Assembly: GCA_021106765.1 (NCBI GenBank)
Contig: JAIOTO010000004.1
Span: 1 to 38,216, forward strand
DNA from: Methanosarcinaceae archaeon
GTDB lineage: Archaea; Halobacteriota; Methanosarcinia; Methanosarcinales; Methanosarcinaceae
Length of the DNA stretch: 38,216 bases
Reading direction: 5' to 3'
Positions 1-7,750 of the stretch are shown here, piece after piece. Position numbers and translations under genes: made by a program. The notes under the pieces were generated by a model. That model was given only the letters and a program-made list of their open reading frames with translations, did no database searches and had not been told where the DNA came from. The stretch's first letter is position 1; each line of letters opens with the position of its first letter.

Positions 1-429
1 AACCTCAGGTGAGGGAACCATGTCTGCCTCACTATACACAGTAGATGTGGACGTGAACGCAATGTTGGGAACACAGGACTTACGCATTGATTAGAGCAGC
101 TTATCGGTAGCTGTAATGTTCTGGTCATAATGTACCCGTGTATCCACCGCACCCAGACGCACATCCGGATTGGCCGCCAGATGGAACACCATGTCAACAC
201 CCTTGCATGCCGCATCGATTGCATCGGTATCCAGCAGGTCACCCCTGATCATTGTAAGATCATCGCTGTCGAGATGATGTTCAATAAATTCCATCCGGCC
301 AGAGCTCAGGTTATCGAAAACTACTACACTGGCACCCTTATCTATCAAATGATCCACCACATGGCTGCCGATAAATCCGGCCCCACCTGTTACCAGTACT
401 GTCTTGCCTGTCAGTTCATAATCTGCCAT
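1..429 (-). pseudogene. NAD-dependent sugar-nucleotide epimerase, broken by in-frame TAA and cut by window edge
   Basis: This is a Rossmann-fold extended SDR of the UDP-glucose 4-epimerase/dTDP-glucose dehydratase type, acting on nucleotide sugars for glycans. The N-terminus has the NAD motif GGAGFIGSH, then an acidic residue in VVFDNLSSG, then FHLAANPDVR. After residue 112 (TDKLL) the frame meets TAA at 93-91. The same frame then continues to the window edge with text typical of the family: MRKSCVPNIAF, then TSTSTVYSEAD. Family members usually read LLEAMRKS here, so one change from GAA to TAA explains the stop. The codon is ochre, so pyrrolysine readthrough does not apply. A GGAG ribosome site lies before the start at 429. 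It sits 24 bp behind the MazG-like gene, probably in one operon with hisF. The rest of the gene lies outside the window. A sequencing error is possible. Confidence 0.8.
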
Positions 430-453
430 ATTATGTATATCTCCTATAATTTG

Positions 454-741
454 TTAATCAGTACAGATACAGGGATTCTTGCCACATGTGGGACAGACAT
501 ACGGATACTTTTCAAGGAAGGCCGATTCCAGATCTACCTCGTACAGGTTGGCAAGGGCACCCACCCATGCAAAACAATCCGCAAGTTCCTCCCTGATGTT
601 CTCGTGATCGTCACGCCGGATGGCCTCTGCCAGTTCTCCCATTTCCTCGACCAGCCACAGGGTGGTGGCCGCTGCTCCACGTCGTCGATCATTGTGGGCA
701 TACAGGTCGTACATCAACTGCTGGAACTCCACGATCTCCAT
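454..741 (-). CDS. MazG-like nucleotide pyrophosphohydrolase with C-terminal zinc knuckle
   Basis: This small all-alpha NTP pyrophosphohydrolase (95 aa) of the MazG/HisE superfamily would cleave a nucleoside triphosphate to monophosphate and pyrophosphate in the cytoplasm. The metal-binding signature is visible as E32-E33-x2-E36 followed by E52-x2-D55. The C-terminus adds four cysteines, C83, C86, C91 and C93 (CPTCGKNPCIC), which look like a zinc site not found in housekeeping MazG. It follows hisF by 17 bp and has a GGTGG ribosome site, so it is probably co-translated with it. That position raises the thought of HisE (phosphoribosyl-ATP pyrophosphatase), but the sequence reads as MazG-like rather than HisE. 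The substrate is not known from sequence. Confidence 0.8.
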   Translation of the reverse strand: MEIVEFQQLMYDLYAHNDRRRGAAATTLWLVEEMGELAEAIRRDDHENIREELADCFAWVGALANLYEVDLESAFLEKYPYVCPTCGKNPCICTD

Positions 742-758
742 TCGGCCACCATTATCCT

Positions 759-1577
759 TTAGATGCGTACAGGTATTCCCTTTTTCTTCAGATATTCCTT
801 CACATCCCCCACAGTATATTCGCCGAAATGGAAGATGCTTGCAGCCAGGCCAGCATCCGCCTTGCCGTCAACAAACCCGCCGTACATGTGTTCAGGATTT
901 CCCACACCACCGGATGCGATGATCGGGATGTCAAGTTCCTCAGAGAGGGTACGGGTGATGGGGATATCGAAACCGTCGTAGGTCCCATCCCGATCCATGC
1001 TTGTGAGCATGATCTCCCCGGAACCCAGTTCTTCCACCTTCTTTGCCCACTGGACAGCATCGATGCCAGTGGGTTTACGGCCTCCGTAGATCACGACCTC
1101 ATACCAGGCGGGGGTCCCATCCTCCAGCGTGATCACCGTACGATCCGGAGAATCCACGACCGGGTTGCGCCTGCAATCGATGGACGTGACAATGCACTGT
1201 GATCCGAATATATCAGCCGCCTCCGTTATAAATTCAGGGTTCTTCACTGCCGCCGTATTGATGGTGACCTTGTCCGCACCGGCACGCAGGATCTGCCGTA
1301 TGTCCTCGACCGTATTGATCCCTCCCCCCACTGTCAGTGGAATAAAGACTTCATCCGCCGTGCGTTCGATCACATCGATCATCGTCCCCCGCCCCTCATG
1401 AGAAGCGGTAATATCCAGGAAGACAAGCTCATCCGCACCCTGCTCATTATAACGTTTTGCGAGCTCCACCGGGTCACCCGCTTTCTTCAGGTCCACGAAC
1501 TCCACACCTTTGACGACCGTACCTCCGGCCTCATCCAGGGTCACATCCAGACATGGGATTATTCTTTTGGTAAGCAT
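759..1577 (-). CDS. hisF: imidazole glycerol phosphate synthase, cyclase subunit
   Basis: HisF (272 aa, a usual length near 250-270) takes ammonia from the HisH glutaminase and PRFAR to make imidazole glycerol phosphate plus AICAR in histidine synthesis. The (beta/alpha)8 barrel starts [13 protein letters not shown]11 is the catalytic aspartate, and the second catalytic aspartate is D134 in VTSIDCRRN. Phosphate-binding turns are seen at LTVGGGI and IIASGGVG. I chose the ATG at 1577 rather than an upstream ATG at 1601. The family N-terminus begins there, and a TATA-like CAATTAAAC lies about 26 bp before it, which suits a leaderless message. The partner hisH is not adjacent: it lies about 33 kb away at 34733-35341. 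Confidence 0.96.
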   Translation of the reverse strand: MLTKRIIPCLDVTLDEAGGTVVKGVEFVDLKKAGDPVELAKRYNEQGADELVFLDITASHEGRGTMIDVIERTADEVFIPLTVGGGINTVEDIRQILRAGADKVTINTAAVKNPEFITEAADIFGSQCIVTSIDCRRNPVVDSPDRTVITLEDGTPAWYEVVIYGGRKPTGIDAVQWAKKVEELGSGEIMLTSMDRDGTYDGFDIPITRTLSEELDIPIIASGGVGNPEHMYGGFVDGKADAGLAASIFHFGEYTVGDVKEYLKKKGIPVRI

Positions 1578-1598
1578 GGTAGACCCAATGCACTCATT

Positions 1599-1607
1599 CA
1601 ATTAAAC
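1599..1607 (-). promoter_or_regulatory. TATA-like box for the hisF operon
   Basis: On the minus strand this reads GTTTAATTG, centred about 26 bp before the hisF ATG at 1577. This is the archaeal TATA-to-start spacing expected if transcription begins at the start codon. No strong ribosome site precedes the ATG. Confidence 0.45.
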
Positions 1608-1634
1608 AGTATTTATTCATTGATATGTCTATCA

Positions 1635-2537
1635 TTACTCTGGCCCTTGTTCTTCCTTCATAAGTTCAATGAAGATATCCTCCAGAGATGGCTCGATCGT
1701 CCTCAACTCCAAAATATCCCCCCCTTTGGATGCCACCCAGCGAGTGATATGATTCACATCATCGATGTTCTCGGTCCTGACCAGATAATGACCATTGTCC
1801 TCTTCGATGTTCAGAGAGCCTATGCCCGTGATATCGTCAACCACGAATATGACACGATATGAGATTGTACCGTATTCCTGTCGGATCTGCTCCGGCGTCC
1901 CGAGCGTGATCATTTTGCCATCCTTCATGATCAATACACGATCACACAGACGTTCTACCTGATAGAGATTGTGTGCACTGAACACGATCGTCTTGCCGAT
2001 ACTCGTGAGAGAGGAGATATAATCTGTGATATATTTCGAGGTCATTGGATCCAGCCCGGAGGCAGGTTCATCGTAGATCAGGACTTTTGGATCGTTGATC
2101 AGGGATCGTGCAATGGCAACCTTGCGACGCATGCCCTTGGAGAGGTCGCCGATCTTCTTCCCATCGGAATTCAGGGACAGGTCATAGAGCAAACCGTTGA
2201 TCCTGCTCAGGGACGTGTGTCGATCCACTCCATATAGCTCCGCAAAGAATCGCAGGTATTCTTCCACTTCCATCCCCTCATACAATGGAGATTCTTCGGG
2301 AAGGAATCCCAAAAAGGAACGTATTGTCAGGGGATCCTGCTCCAGATCAAGCCCATTGATGATAATAGTGCCTGTCGTCTGCCGGATAAGGCTGCTGATC
2401 ATCTTCAGGGTGGTGGTCTTGCCTGCACCGTTGGGACCTACGATACCGAAGATCTCTCCTTGGTCTACAGAAAAGCTCAGGTCAGATACCGCAGTGAACG
2501 AACCATACTCTTTTCTCAACCCGGTAACTTTGATCAT
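1635..2537 (-). CDS. ABC transporter ATP-binding protein (NatA/Ccm-like, DUF4162 tail)
   Basis: This is the cytoplasmic ATPase of an ABC-2 exporter (300 aa). It shows Walker A GPNGAGKTT at residues 34-42, an LPEE stretch where many families carry the Q-loop, signature LSKGM at 132-136, Walker B VLIYDE at 152-157 and the switch histidine H189 in FSAHN. The last about 80 residues form the small C-terminal domain typical of NatA/DrrA-like ATPases. The start is taken at ATG 2537 (MIKVTGLRK). An ATG at 2549 is possible, but 2537 fits the family N-terminus and lies about 29 bp from the TATA box shared with the divergent permease operon. The divergent permeases are its likely partners. The cargo cannot be read from this protein. 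Confidence 0.93.
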   Translation of the reverse strand: MIKVTGLRKEYGSFTAVSDLSFSVDQGEIFGIVGPNGAGKTTTLKMISSLIRQTTGTIIINGLDLEQDPLTIRSFLGFLPEESPLYEGMEVEEYLRFFAELYGVDRHTSLSRINGLLYDLSLNSDGKKIGDLSKGMRRKVAIARSLINDPKVLIYDEPASGLDPMTSKYITDYISSLTSIGKTIVFSAHNLYQVERLCDRVLIMKDGKMITLGTPEQIRQEYGTISYRVIFVVDDITGIGSLNIEEDNGHYLVRTENIDDVNHITRWVASKGGDILELRTIEPSLEDIFIELMKEEQGPE

Positions 2538-2561
2538 ATTGGAACTCATTGTTGAACAATC

Positions 2562-2570
2562 CTTTATAAG
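2562..2570. promoter_or_regulatory. single TATA box shared by divergent ABC genes
   Basis: The sequence CTTTATAAG has a palindromic TTATAA core (2564-2569) centred at 2566.5. It lies 26.5 bp before the plus-strand permease ATG (2593) and 29.5 bp before the minus-strand ATPase ATG (2537). Both distances suit archaeal leaderless initiation, and only 55 bp separate the two genes. One box could serve both directions. Confidence 0.6.
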
Positions 2571-2592
2571 AAAGGGTAACATAATAAACATT

Positions 2593-4395
2593 ATGGCTGG
2601 CTGGGTGACCATTGCCAAATGGGAAGTGTTGCGGTCGAAACAGAAATTCGATATACGATCCACTGTCTTTTTAAGCGTGGCTTTGGCCATGCTCTTCCTT
2701 GCTGCCTTTGCTGCCACGAACACTAACATGAGTATGGACCAGAACATCTACCGGGTAGTGATCACTGACCCTTACCTGCAACCGATGATCGATGCCGACC
2801 AGAGGTTCGACATTATGATTGCTGATGAGCAGGACGAGAGAACGATCCTCGCCTATGATACGGAACTGCTGATCATAGGTCGCGATGTATATGTGAAGGA
2901 TACTGAAAAGGGAACCGCTGCAGCAGATGCACTGAAAAGAACATTGAAAAACTATCGTGAGATAGTCCTGACATCATACAATGATATCAATAACAGCCAT
3001 CCTGTCTGGATCACCGTACACTACATGGAGCGTTCTGAAAATTTTCAGATCATGAGTGGGGAACGAAGGGACATAGAGCAAACAGGGTCACCGGGAACAA
3101 CGCCCGGGATGGATCCGGCAGGTACCTCTGACAGCGAAACATTAGCCGGGGTCACCACCAGAGAAGGGGAACGTATTAGGAGTGTGGATGACCTGCAGAA
3201 AATAGGAGAACAGGCATTCTTTGAGAAACAGACGATCGCAACCCCCTCATTCTTCTCACCCCCCATACCGTTCACAGCGATACTCTATTCGTTCCTGTTC
3301 ATATTTCCCATATATTTTGTATCCCAGTTCTACTCATCCACCATCATGGATGAGCGTACAAATAAAAAATGTGAACTTGTGCTGGTGGCTCCCCTGCACG
3401 GCAGAGACATCGTTATCGGGAAGACGATGCCCTATCTGGTTACAATAATGCTAACTCTGGCTGCTGTTACGTTCTACATCAAGGGGATACCCGGATCAAT
3501 GGCTGAGATCCTGACTGTTTTGCAGATCCTCGCCACGGTATTCCCCATCGTGTTGCTTTTCCTCTCACTGTCGTTCTTCTCGGCAATACTGGCCCGAAGT
3601 TTCAAGGACCTAACCTTTGCGATGGTATTCCTGTCAGTGGTGATCACCGGATATCTCTTCTTCCCGGCTATGTTCGCGAACGTGCACACCATCAGCACCA
3701 TATCTCCCATGACGCTCGTAGTACATCTCATTGAAGGTAATGATGTCAGAATGGCTGAATATGTATTCTCGACCCTCCCCTTCTACCTGATCTCCATTAC
3801 CGTGTACGCGTTCGGGACCTTTATCTTCCGTGAGGAGGATCTCTTCACACAAAAACCACTTACTGAAAAGGTACTGGATACCATCGAACGGTTCCTGACA
3901 TACCCTGCAGGTTCCATATTCCTGCTCAGTATCATCTTCATACCCTTTGTATATATGACCCAGCTGATGCTGATAGTCATGCTCTTTAATCTACCGTTAC
4001 CGTATTCTATCCTTGGAATGATCATACTGGCTGCCTTTGTAGAGGAACTGGTAAAATCCATCGGCATTCTCACCCTGGTCAAACGGAAGATGGTTATTCT
4101 TACACCGAAAAGCACGATACGTCTTGCTGTACTTGCGGGCGGCGGGTTCTTTGTCGGAGAGAAACTTATCAGTCTGATCACATTATCAGCGATAGCCTCA
4201 TCCGCATTCGGGTCTGTCATGACACTGGGAGCTCTGCTGCTGATACCCCTGTTGCTCCATGTATGCACCGTCCTTGTCGTGGTATCCGGCCTGTATGTGA
4301 AGAACACACGATGGTACCAGCCGCTGGTACTGCTGGCTAGTCTGCTGCATGGACTCTACAATCTGTACCTTCTCCGGGGGATCATCTATGGCTAA
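2593..4395 (+). CDS. ABC-2 type permease fused to a PrsW-like intramembrane protease domain
   Basis: This 600-aa protein has two parts. Residues 1-410 look like an ABC-2/NatB permease: a first membrane segment near 24-42, then a long outside loop of about 190 residues with a Gly/Pro/Thr/Ser-rich linker, then a membrane block with the typical MDERTNKKCELVLVAP stretch. Residues about 430-600 are a second hydrophobic block with PrsW-family motifs: E484-E485-x2-K488, F519-x3-E523, H556 in a helix, and H586-x3-N590 (HGLYN). PrsW proteins are membrane glutamate-type proteases that cut membrane proteins near the bilayer. The frame is open well upstream of 2593, but the ATG there matches a leaderless start. 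The stop overlaps the next permease by 8 bp. That both parts are active is inference; the residues needed are present. Confidence 0.88.
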   Translation: MAGWVTIAKWEVLRSKQKFDIRSTVFLSVALAMLFLAAFAATNTNMSMDQNIYRVVITDPYLQPMIDADQRFDIMIADEQDERTILAYDTELLIIGRDVYVKDTEKGTAAADALKRTLKNYREIVLTSYNDINNSHPVWITVHYMERSENFQIMSGERRDIEQTGSPGTTPGMDPAGTSDSETLAGVTTREGERIRSVDDLQKIGEQAFFEKQTIATPSFFSPPIPFTAILYSFLFIFPIYFVSQFYSSTIMDERTNKKCELVLVAPLHGRDIVIGKTMPYLVTIMLTLAAVTFYIKGIPGSMAEILTVLQILATVFPIVLLFLSLSFFSAILARSFKDLTFAMVFLSVVITGYLFFPAMFANVHTISTISPMTLVVHLIEGNDVRMAEYVFSTLPFYLISITVYAFGTFIFREEDLFTQKPLTEKVLDTIERFLTYPAGSIFLLSIIFIPFVYMTQLMLIVMLFNLPLPYSILGMIILAAFVEELVKSIGILTLVKRKMVILTPKSTIRLAVLAGGGFFVGEKLISLITLSAIASSAFGSVMTLGALLLIPLLLHVCTVLVVVSGLYVKNTRWYQPLVLLASLLHGLYNLYLLRGIIYG

Positions 4396-5485
4396 ACGAA
4401 AGGGACGGAGCAGGACTATCCAGACCATCGCAAAAAAAGAATACCGTGAGCTGATGCACGAAAGAACATTCGTACTATCGGTGATCATCCAGCTGTTCAT
4501 AGCATCGTTCTCAACATTCCTGGTAATCGGACTTACGTCCTTCTACGACCCCATGGCCATGGGAGATATAGACATAAAGGGTACGAGAATAGCGATCATA
4601 GAATCTAATAACAGTGACCTGTACTCATTTATCGAGAACAGTGGGATCACTCCTCTCCCGTATGCAGATTTTACCCGTGCATCTTCTGCTTTCTATGATC
4701 GAAGAGTGGATGCCATCCTGCTGGTATCAGACGGACCTCCTGACGGACATGACTTGATCAATATTGATCTATATCTGCCGAGATCCGACATCAAAGCTAC
4801 TCTTGTTTCCATGCAGCTAAAGGAACCATTGGAGGAGTTCGAGCAGACTGTACGTGATATACGTACAAAACGCCTTGATGGATATACTCCCCTGGACATA
4901 AATTTCATTGATGACAAGCAGCAAACCTCATCCACATATTTCGAGTTCATTTATGTAGCACTGCTGCCCCTACTGATGTTCACTCCCGCCTTCATCTCCG
5001 GAGGATTGGTGATCGACCTCATTACCGAGGAGTTCGAGAAGAAGACCATTGACCTGTTACTGGTCGCTCCCGTCTCACTGCTTGATGTGATCAATGGGAA
5101 AGTACTTCTCACCGCGATCATCGCCCCCATCCAGTCCCTGGCGTGGATGCTGCTATTGATGGCGAATGACATAGTCATACATAACCCCATACAGATACTG
5201 GCACTGGTATTGGTCATCTCCTTTGTCCTGGTACTGGTGAGCAGTATCATATCGGTATGGTTCAGAGAACGAGGAGTCGGGCAGCTGTATTATTCACTGG
5301 TACTGATCGCCATGTTCCTTGCATCGTACCTGTTCACCAATTCACCCCTCAACCTTGTGACAAGGCTGAGCCTTCAAAGCATCTCTGTGCCTGAATCTGT
5401 CGGATGGATCGTACTGTATACCATGATCGCCCTGGTCCTGTATGCCATGCTGCACCGGAGTATAGGGAAATATAACAAGCTTTAA
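4388..5485 (+). CDS. ABC-2 type transporter permease
   Basis: This second membrane subunit (365 aa) has one N-terminal membrane segment (near 30-50), an outside loop of about 150 residues, and a five- to six-segment membrane block from about 195 onward. The conserved TEEFEKKTIDLLLVAP, close to the MDERTNKKCELVLVAP stretch of the first permease, marks it as the NatB/ABC-2 type. The start ATG lies inside the end of the previous gene (ATGGCTAA overlap), which points to translational coupling. It has no PrsW extension, unlike the first permease. The two permeases would form a heterodimer driven by the ATPase at 1635-2537. Confidence 0.9.
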   Translation: MAKRKGRSRTIQTIAKKEYRELMHERTFVLSVIIQLFIASFSTFLVIGLTSFYDPMAMGDIDIKGTRIAIIESNNSDLYSFIENSGITPLPYADFTRASSAFYDRRVDAILLVSDGPPDGHDLINIDLYLPRSDIKATLVSMQLKEPLEEFEQTVRDIRTKRLDGYTPLDINFIDDKQQTSSTYFEFIYVALLPLLMFTPAFISGGLVIDLITEEFEKKTIDLLLVAPVSLLDVINGKVLLTAIIAPIQSLAWMLLLMANDIVIHNPIQILALVLVISFVLVLVSSIISVWFRERGVGQLYYSLVLIAMFLASYLFTNSPLNLVTRLSLQSISVPESVGWIVLYTMIALVLYAMLHRSIGKYNKL

Positions 5486-5512
5486 ACGGTATGTAAAACA
5501 TAGATAGACCCA

Positions 5513-7300
5513 ATGTCTGCAAGGAATGTGATCCTGACCATCCTTATCCTGATGTTTCTATGCACGCCGGTCCATGCTCCTAATTTTCAGCATGAGGAGA
5601 TCTGGATACATCATGGCACCTTTGACCTGGCAATTGGTGAACGGGCACATGCAGAACACTATACCGTAAAGGTACATGACATACAGACCGAGGGAACGGA
5701 TCATTCTGCCAGCCTTCTGATCTATCTGAGCAAAAACTATAAGGAAATCTTCTTTACGGATGCTCTGGCCAACAATGAACATGTCTATGATGATGAACTG
5801 AAGATCATTACTACTGGTATTGCAGAGGGAAAGGTTTCCATCGAGCTCTACACGCATGAATATGAGAAGGTTTGGATACTCGATATTAACCGGACCAAAT
5901 TGGGAGTCGGCGAGATACTGGACATCACCGATGCCACGATCCTTGTCTCAGGTATAGAGGGGAATAATGTGACCCTTGAAATGAACATCGATGATCTGAG
6001 TACCACGGAAATATATACACAGGGGGTTGCCAGAAAATATTCCGATCAGTTCATGATGAGAATTGCCCATGTGGACAGTAATACTGAAAAAGCTATCATT
6101 GAGATATATCGACCCGGGATCCCCGAACTCCTGATCAGTATCACAGACATAAAGGACATCTACAATCAGGATGAAGATATAAAATTCAAAGCATTTGTCG
6201 AGAACACTGGTACCCTGCCTGTCCGGGGAGTTACAGTCACTGCCTCTTCCAGCAGCGGGAGTCTCGATGAAAACTATCAGACGGTGCCGATCATAGGTGC
6301 CTTCAGTGACCTCCGATTCCCCCTGAGCATAGTACCTCCGACGACTCCCACAGGCGAGACCATAATGCTCAACGCTAGGGTTGAGGGATATGATTACAAA
6401 GGTAACCCATACTCGAACTCCACCATTCGGGAGATATATGTTAACCCGTATCTGTCCATCGCAAAAACTGTGGAACATGAACAGATCGCTCTTGAGAGTA
6501 CCGATGATAGACCCGGCAAGCTCAAGGTCCATCTCACAATCACGAACAATGGTGATCTTGACACCATCATCCATGTGCATGACCAGGTTCCGGCCTCGTT
6601 CTTGCATTCCAGTATGCCATCCCTTGACTGGTCATTCGTACTCAGGGCCTATTCCTCAGAGGACATCACCTACACAGCAATCCCCACCCGTGCCGGCATC
6701 TTTGAACTCGATCCTGCAGTCGTGACATGGGATACCAGCGGGGGAACATACAGAATATCATCCGGAGGACTTAGTAACATATCTGTTGAGGGGACACGGC
6801 TGGTCGTTGAAAAGATAGTTGACCGAGACTATGCCTTTGTTGGAGAAAGCATTGAGATCACCATTCGAATCCACAATGAAGGCACCCGCAATGTAAATAT
6901 ATCGGTATCGGATTCCCTGCCACAGCAAGTTCAACTGATAGAGGGAGATACTGGATGGAATGGACAACTTCCTTCGCAGGAGACGATCGAACTCACATAC
7001 ACAGCGGAAGTACTACAGGAAAGAAACCTGGAACTACCGGCGGCGGAGGTAAGATACAAGGATGGTGTGGGCAAGACCGGAGTGGTACGATCCAGTCCAC
7101 TGATACTACACACATACAAGAATATTGTTGAGACAACTGAAACGCCAGGGGATGGAGAGATGATTACAGATGAGACGTCGGTCACTGGACCTACCCAATG
7201 GGGTATGACCACGTTCCTGATATCTTCATTCATAACACTCTTTTGTGTACTTTCAATCGTACCTGTGACCCTATATTTATATATAAACAGAATACGTTAA
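5513..7300 (+). CDS. secreted, membrane-anchored surface protein with DUF11/COG1361-like beta domains
   Basis: This 595-aa protein has a signal peptide (about residues 1-22, hydrophobic ILTILILMFLCTPVHA), a long extracellular part and one C-terminal membrane segment (about 566-590) with a short basic tail (YINRIR). The middle holds repeated beta-sandwich units of the COG1361 kind, recognisable by phrases such as NTGTLPVRGVTVTAS, VHLTITNNGDLDTIIHVHD and IRIHNEGTRNVNISVSD. These are typical of archaeal cell-surface proteins. Several N-x-S/T sites could be N-glycosylated. It starts 27 bp after the permease stop and is probably in the same operon. It may be the accessory surface part or a substrate of the exporter. 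The function is not known. Confidence 0.85.
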   Translation: MSARNVILTILILMFLCTPVHAPNFQHEEIWIHHGTFDLAIGERAHAEHYTVKVHDIQTEGTDHSASLLIYLSKNYKEIFFTDALANNEHVYDDELKIITTGIAEGKVSIELYTHEYEKVWILDINRTKLGVGEILDITDATILVSGIEGNNVTLEMNIDDLSTTEIYTQGVARKYSDQFMMRIAHVDSNTEKAIIEIYRPGIPELLISITDIKDIYNQDEDIKFKAFVENTGTLPVRGVTVTASSSSGSLDENYQTVPIIGAFSDLRFPLSIVPPTTPTGETIMLNARVEGYDYKGNPYSNSTIREIYVNPYLSIAKTVEHEQIALESTDDRPGKLKVHLTITNNGDLDTIIHVHDQVPASFLHSSMPSLDWSFVLRAYSSEDITYTAIPTRAGIFELDPAVVTWDTSGGTYRISSGGLSNISVEGTRLVVEKIVDRDYAFVGESIEITIRIHNEGTRNVNISVSDSLPQQVQLIEGDTGWNGQLPSQETIELTYTAEVLQERNLELPAAEVRYKDGVGKTGVVRSSPLILHTYKNIVETTETPGDGEMITDETSVTGPTQWGMTTFLISSFITLFCVLSIVPVTLYLYINRIR

Positions 7301-7325
7301 ATTATTGTAAGATCGGGAGACTCAA

Positions 7326-7736
7326 ATGGACATATATGGACTTATCATATCGACGGTGATCTTTGGGATATTTTCTGTCCTTACTCTCTTTGCCCTCATT
7401 AATCTCTCATCCATCATAGCACTGCTGATCCTGATCGGTATGCCCCTTATCGTGGTACTTGTCATACCGAGTGTCGCAACATCGTTCCTGTCGCAACAGC
7501 ATATCATTCTTGCAAATGGGGCAGTGCCCATAAACAACTACCACATCCTTCTGTTGATCTGGTCAACACTCATCGGTATCATCCTGTATACCGAGTTCCT
7601 GACATGGTACATGACAAAAGCGAGACGACCTCGAAAAGATCAAAACGTCTCACAGATGAACGATAATATCCGTAGCACTCTTGACCAGGTCATAAAACAG
7701 ATCAGAGACAGTGCCGGAAGGATCAGGAATCGTTGA
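7326..7736 (+). CDS. small membrane protein of the ABC export operon, unknown function
   Basis: I do not recognise this 136-aa protein. It has three predicted membrane segments (about 5-25, 27-50 and 72-94) and a basic cytoplasmic tail of about 40 residues (KARRPRKDQ, then an amphipathic helix to RIRNR). A ribosome site GGGAG lies 6 bases before the ATG. It begins 25 bp after the surface-protein gene and ends 14 bp before the convergent ABCE1 gene, so it closes the export operon. A structural or assembly role in that exporter is the simplest guess, based on position only. Confidence 0.75.
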   Translation: MDIYGLIISTVIFGIFSVLTLFALINLSSIIALLILIGMPLIVVLVIPSVATSFLSQQHIILANGAVPINNYHILLLIWSTLIGIILYTEFLTWYMTKARRPRKDQNVSQMNDNIRSTLDQVIKQIRDSAGRIRNR

Positions 7737-7750
7737 GCGAGTAAACAATA

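Noticed and set aside
91-93. In-frame stop in the epimerase as a pyrrolysine codon
   Set aside because: The codon is TAA; pyrrolysine is read from TAG only.
454-741. MazG-like protein called as HisE
   Set aside because: Same superfamily, but the motif text and the zinc tail fit MazG-like proteins better; the hisF neighbour alone is weak evidence.
130-762. 210-aa plus-strand open frame
   Set aside because: It runs antisense through the epimerase and MazG-like genes and has no family-like sequence.
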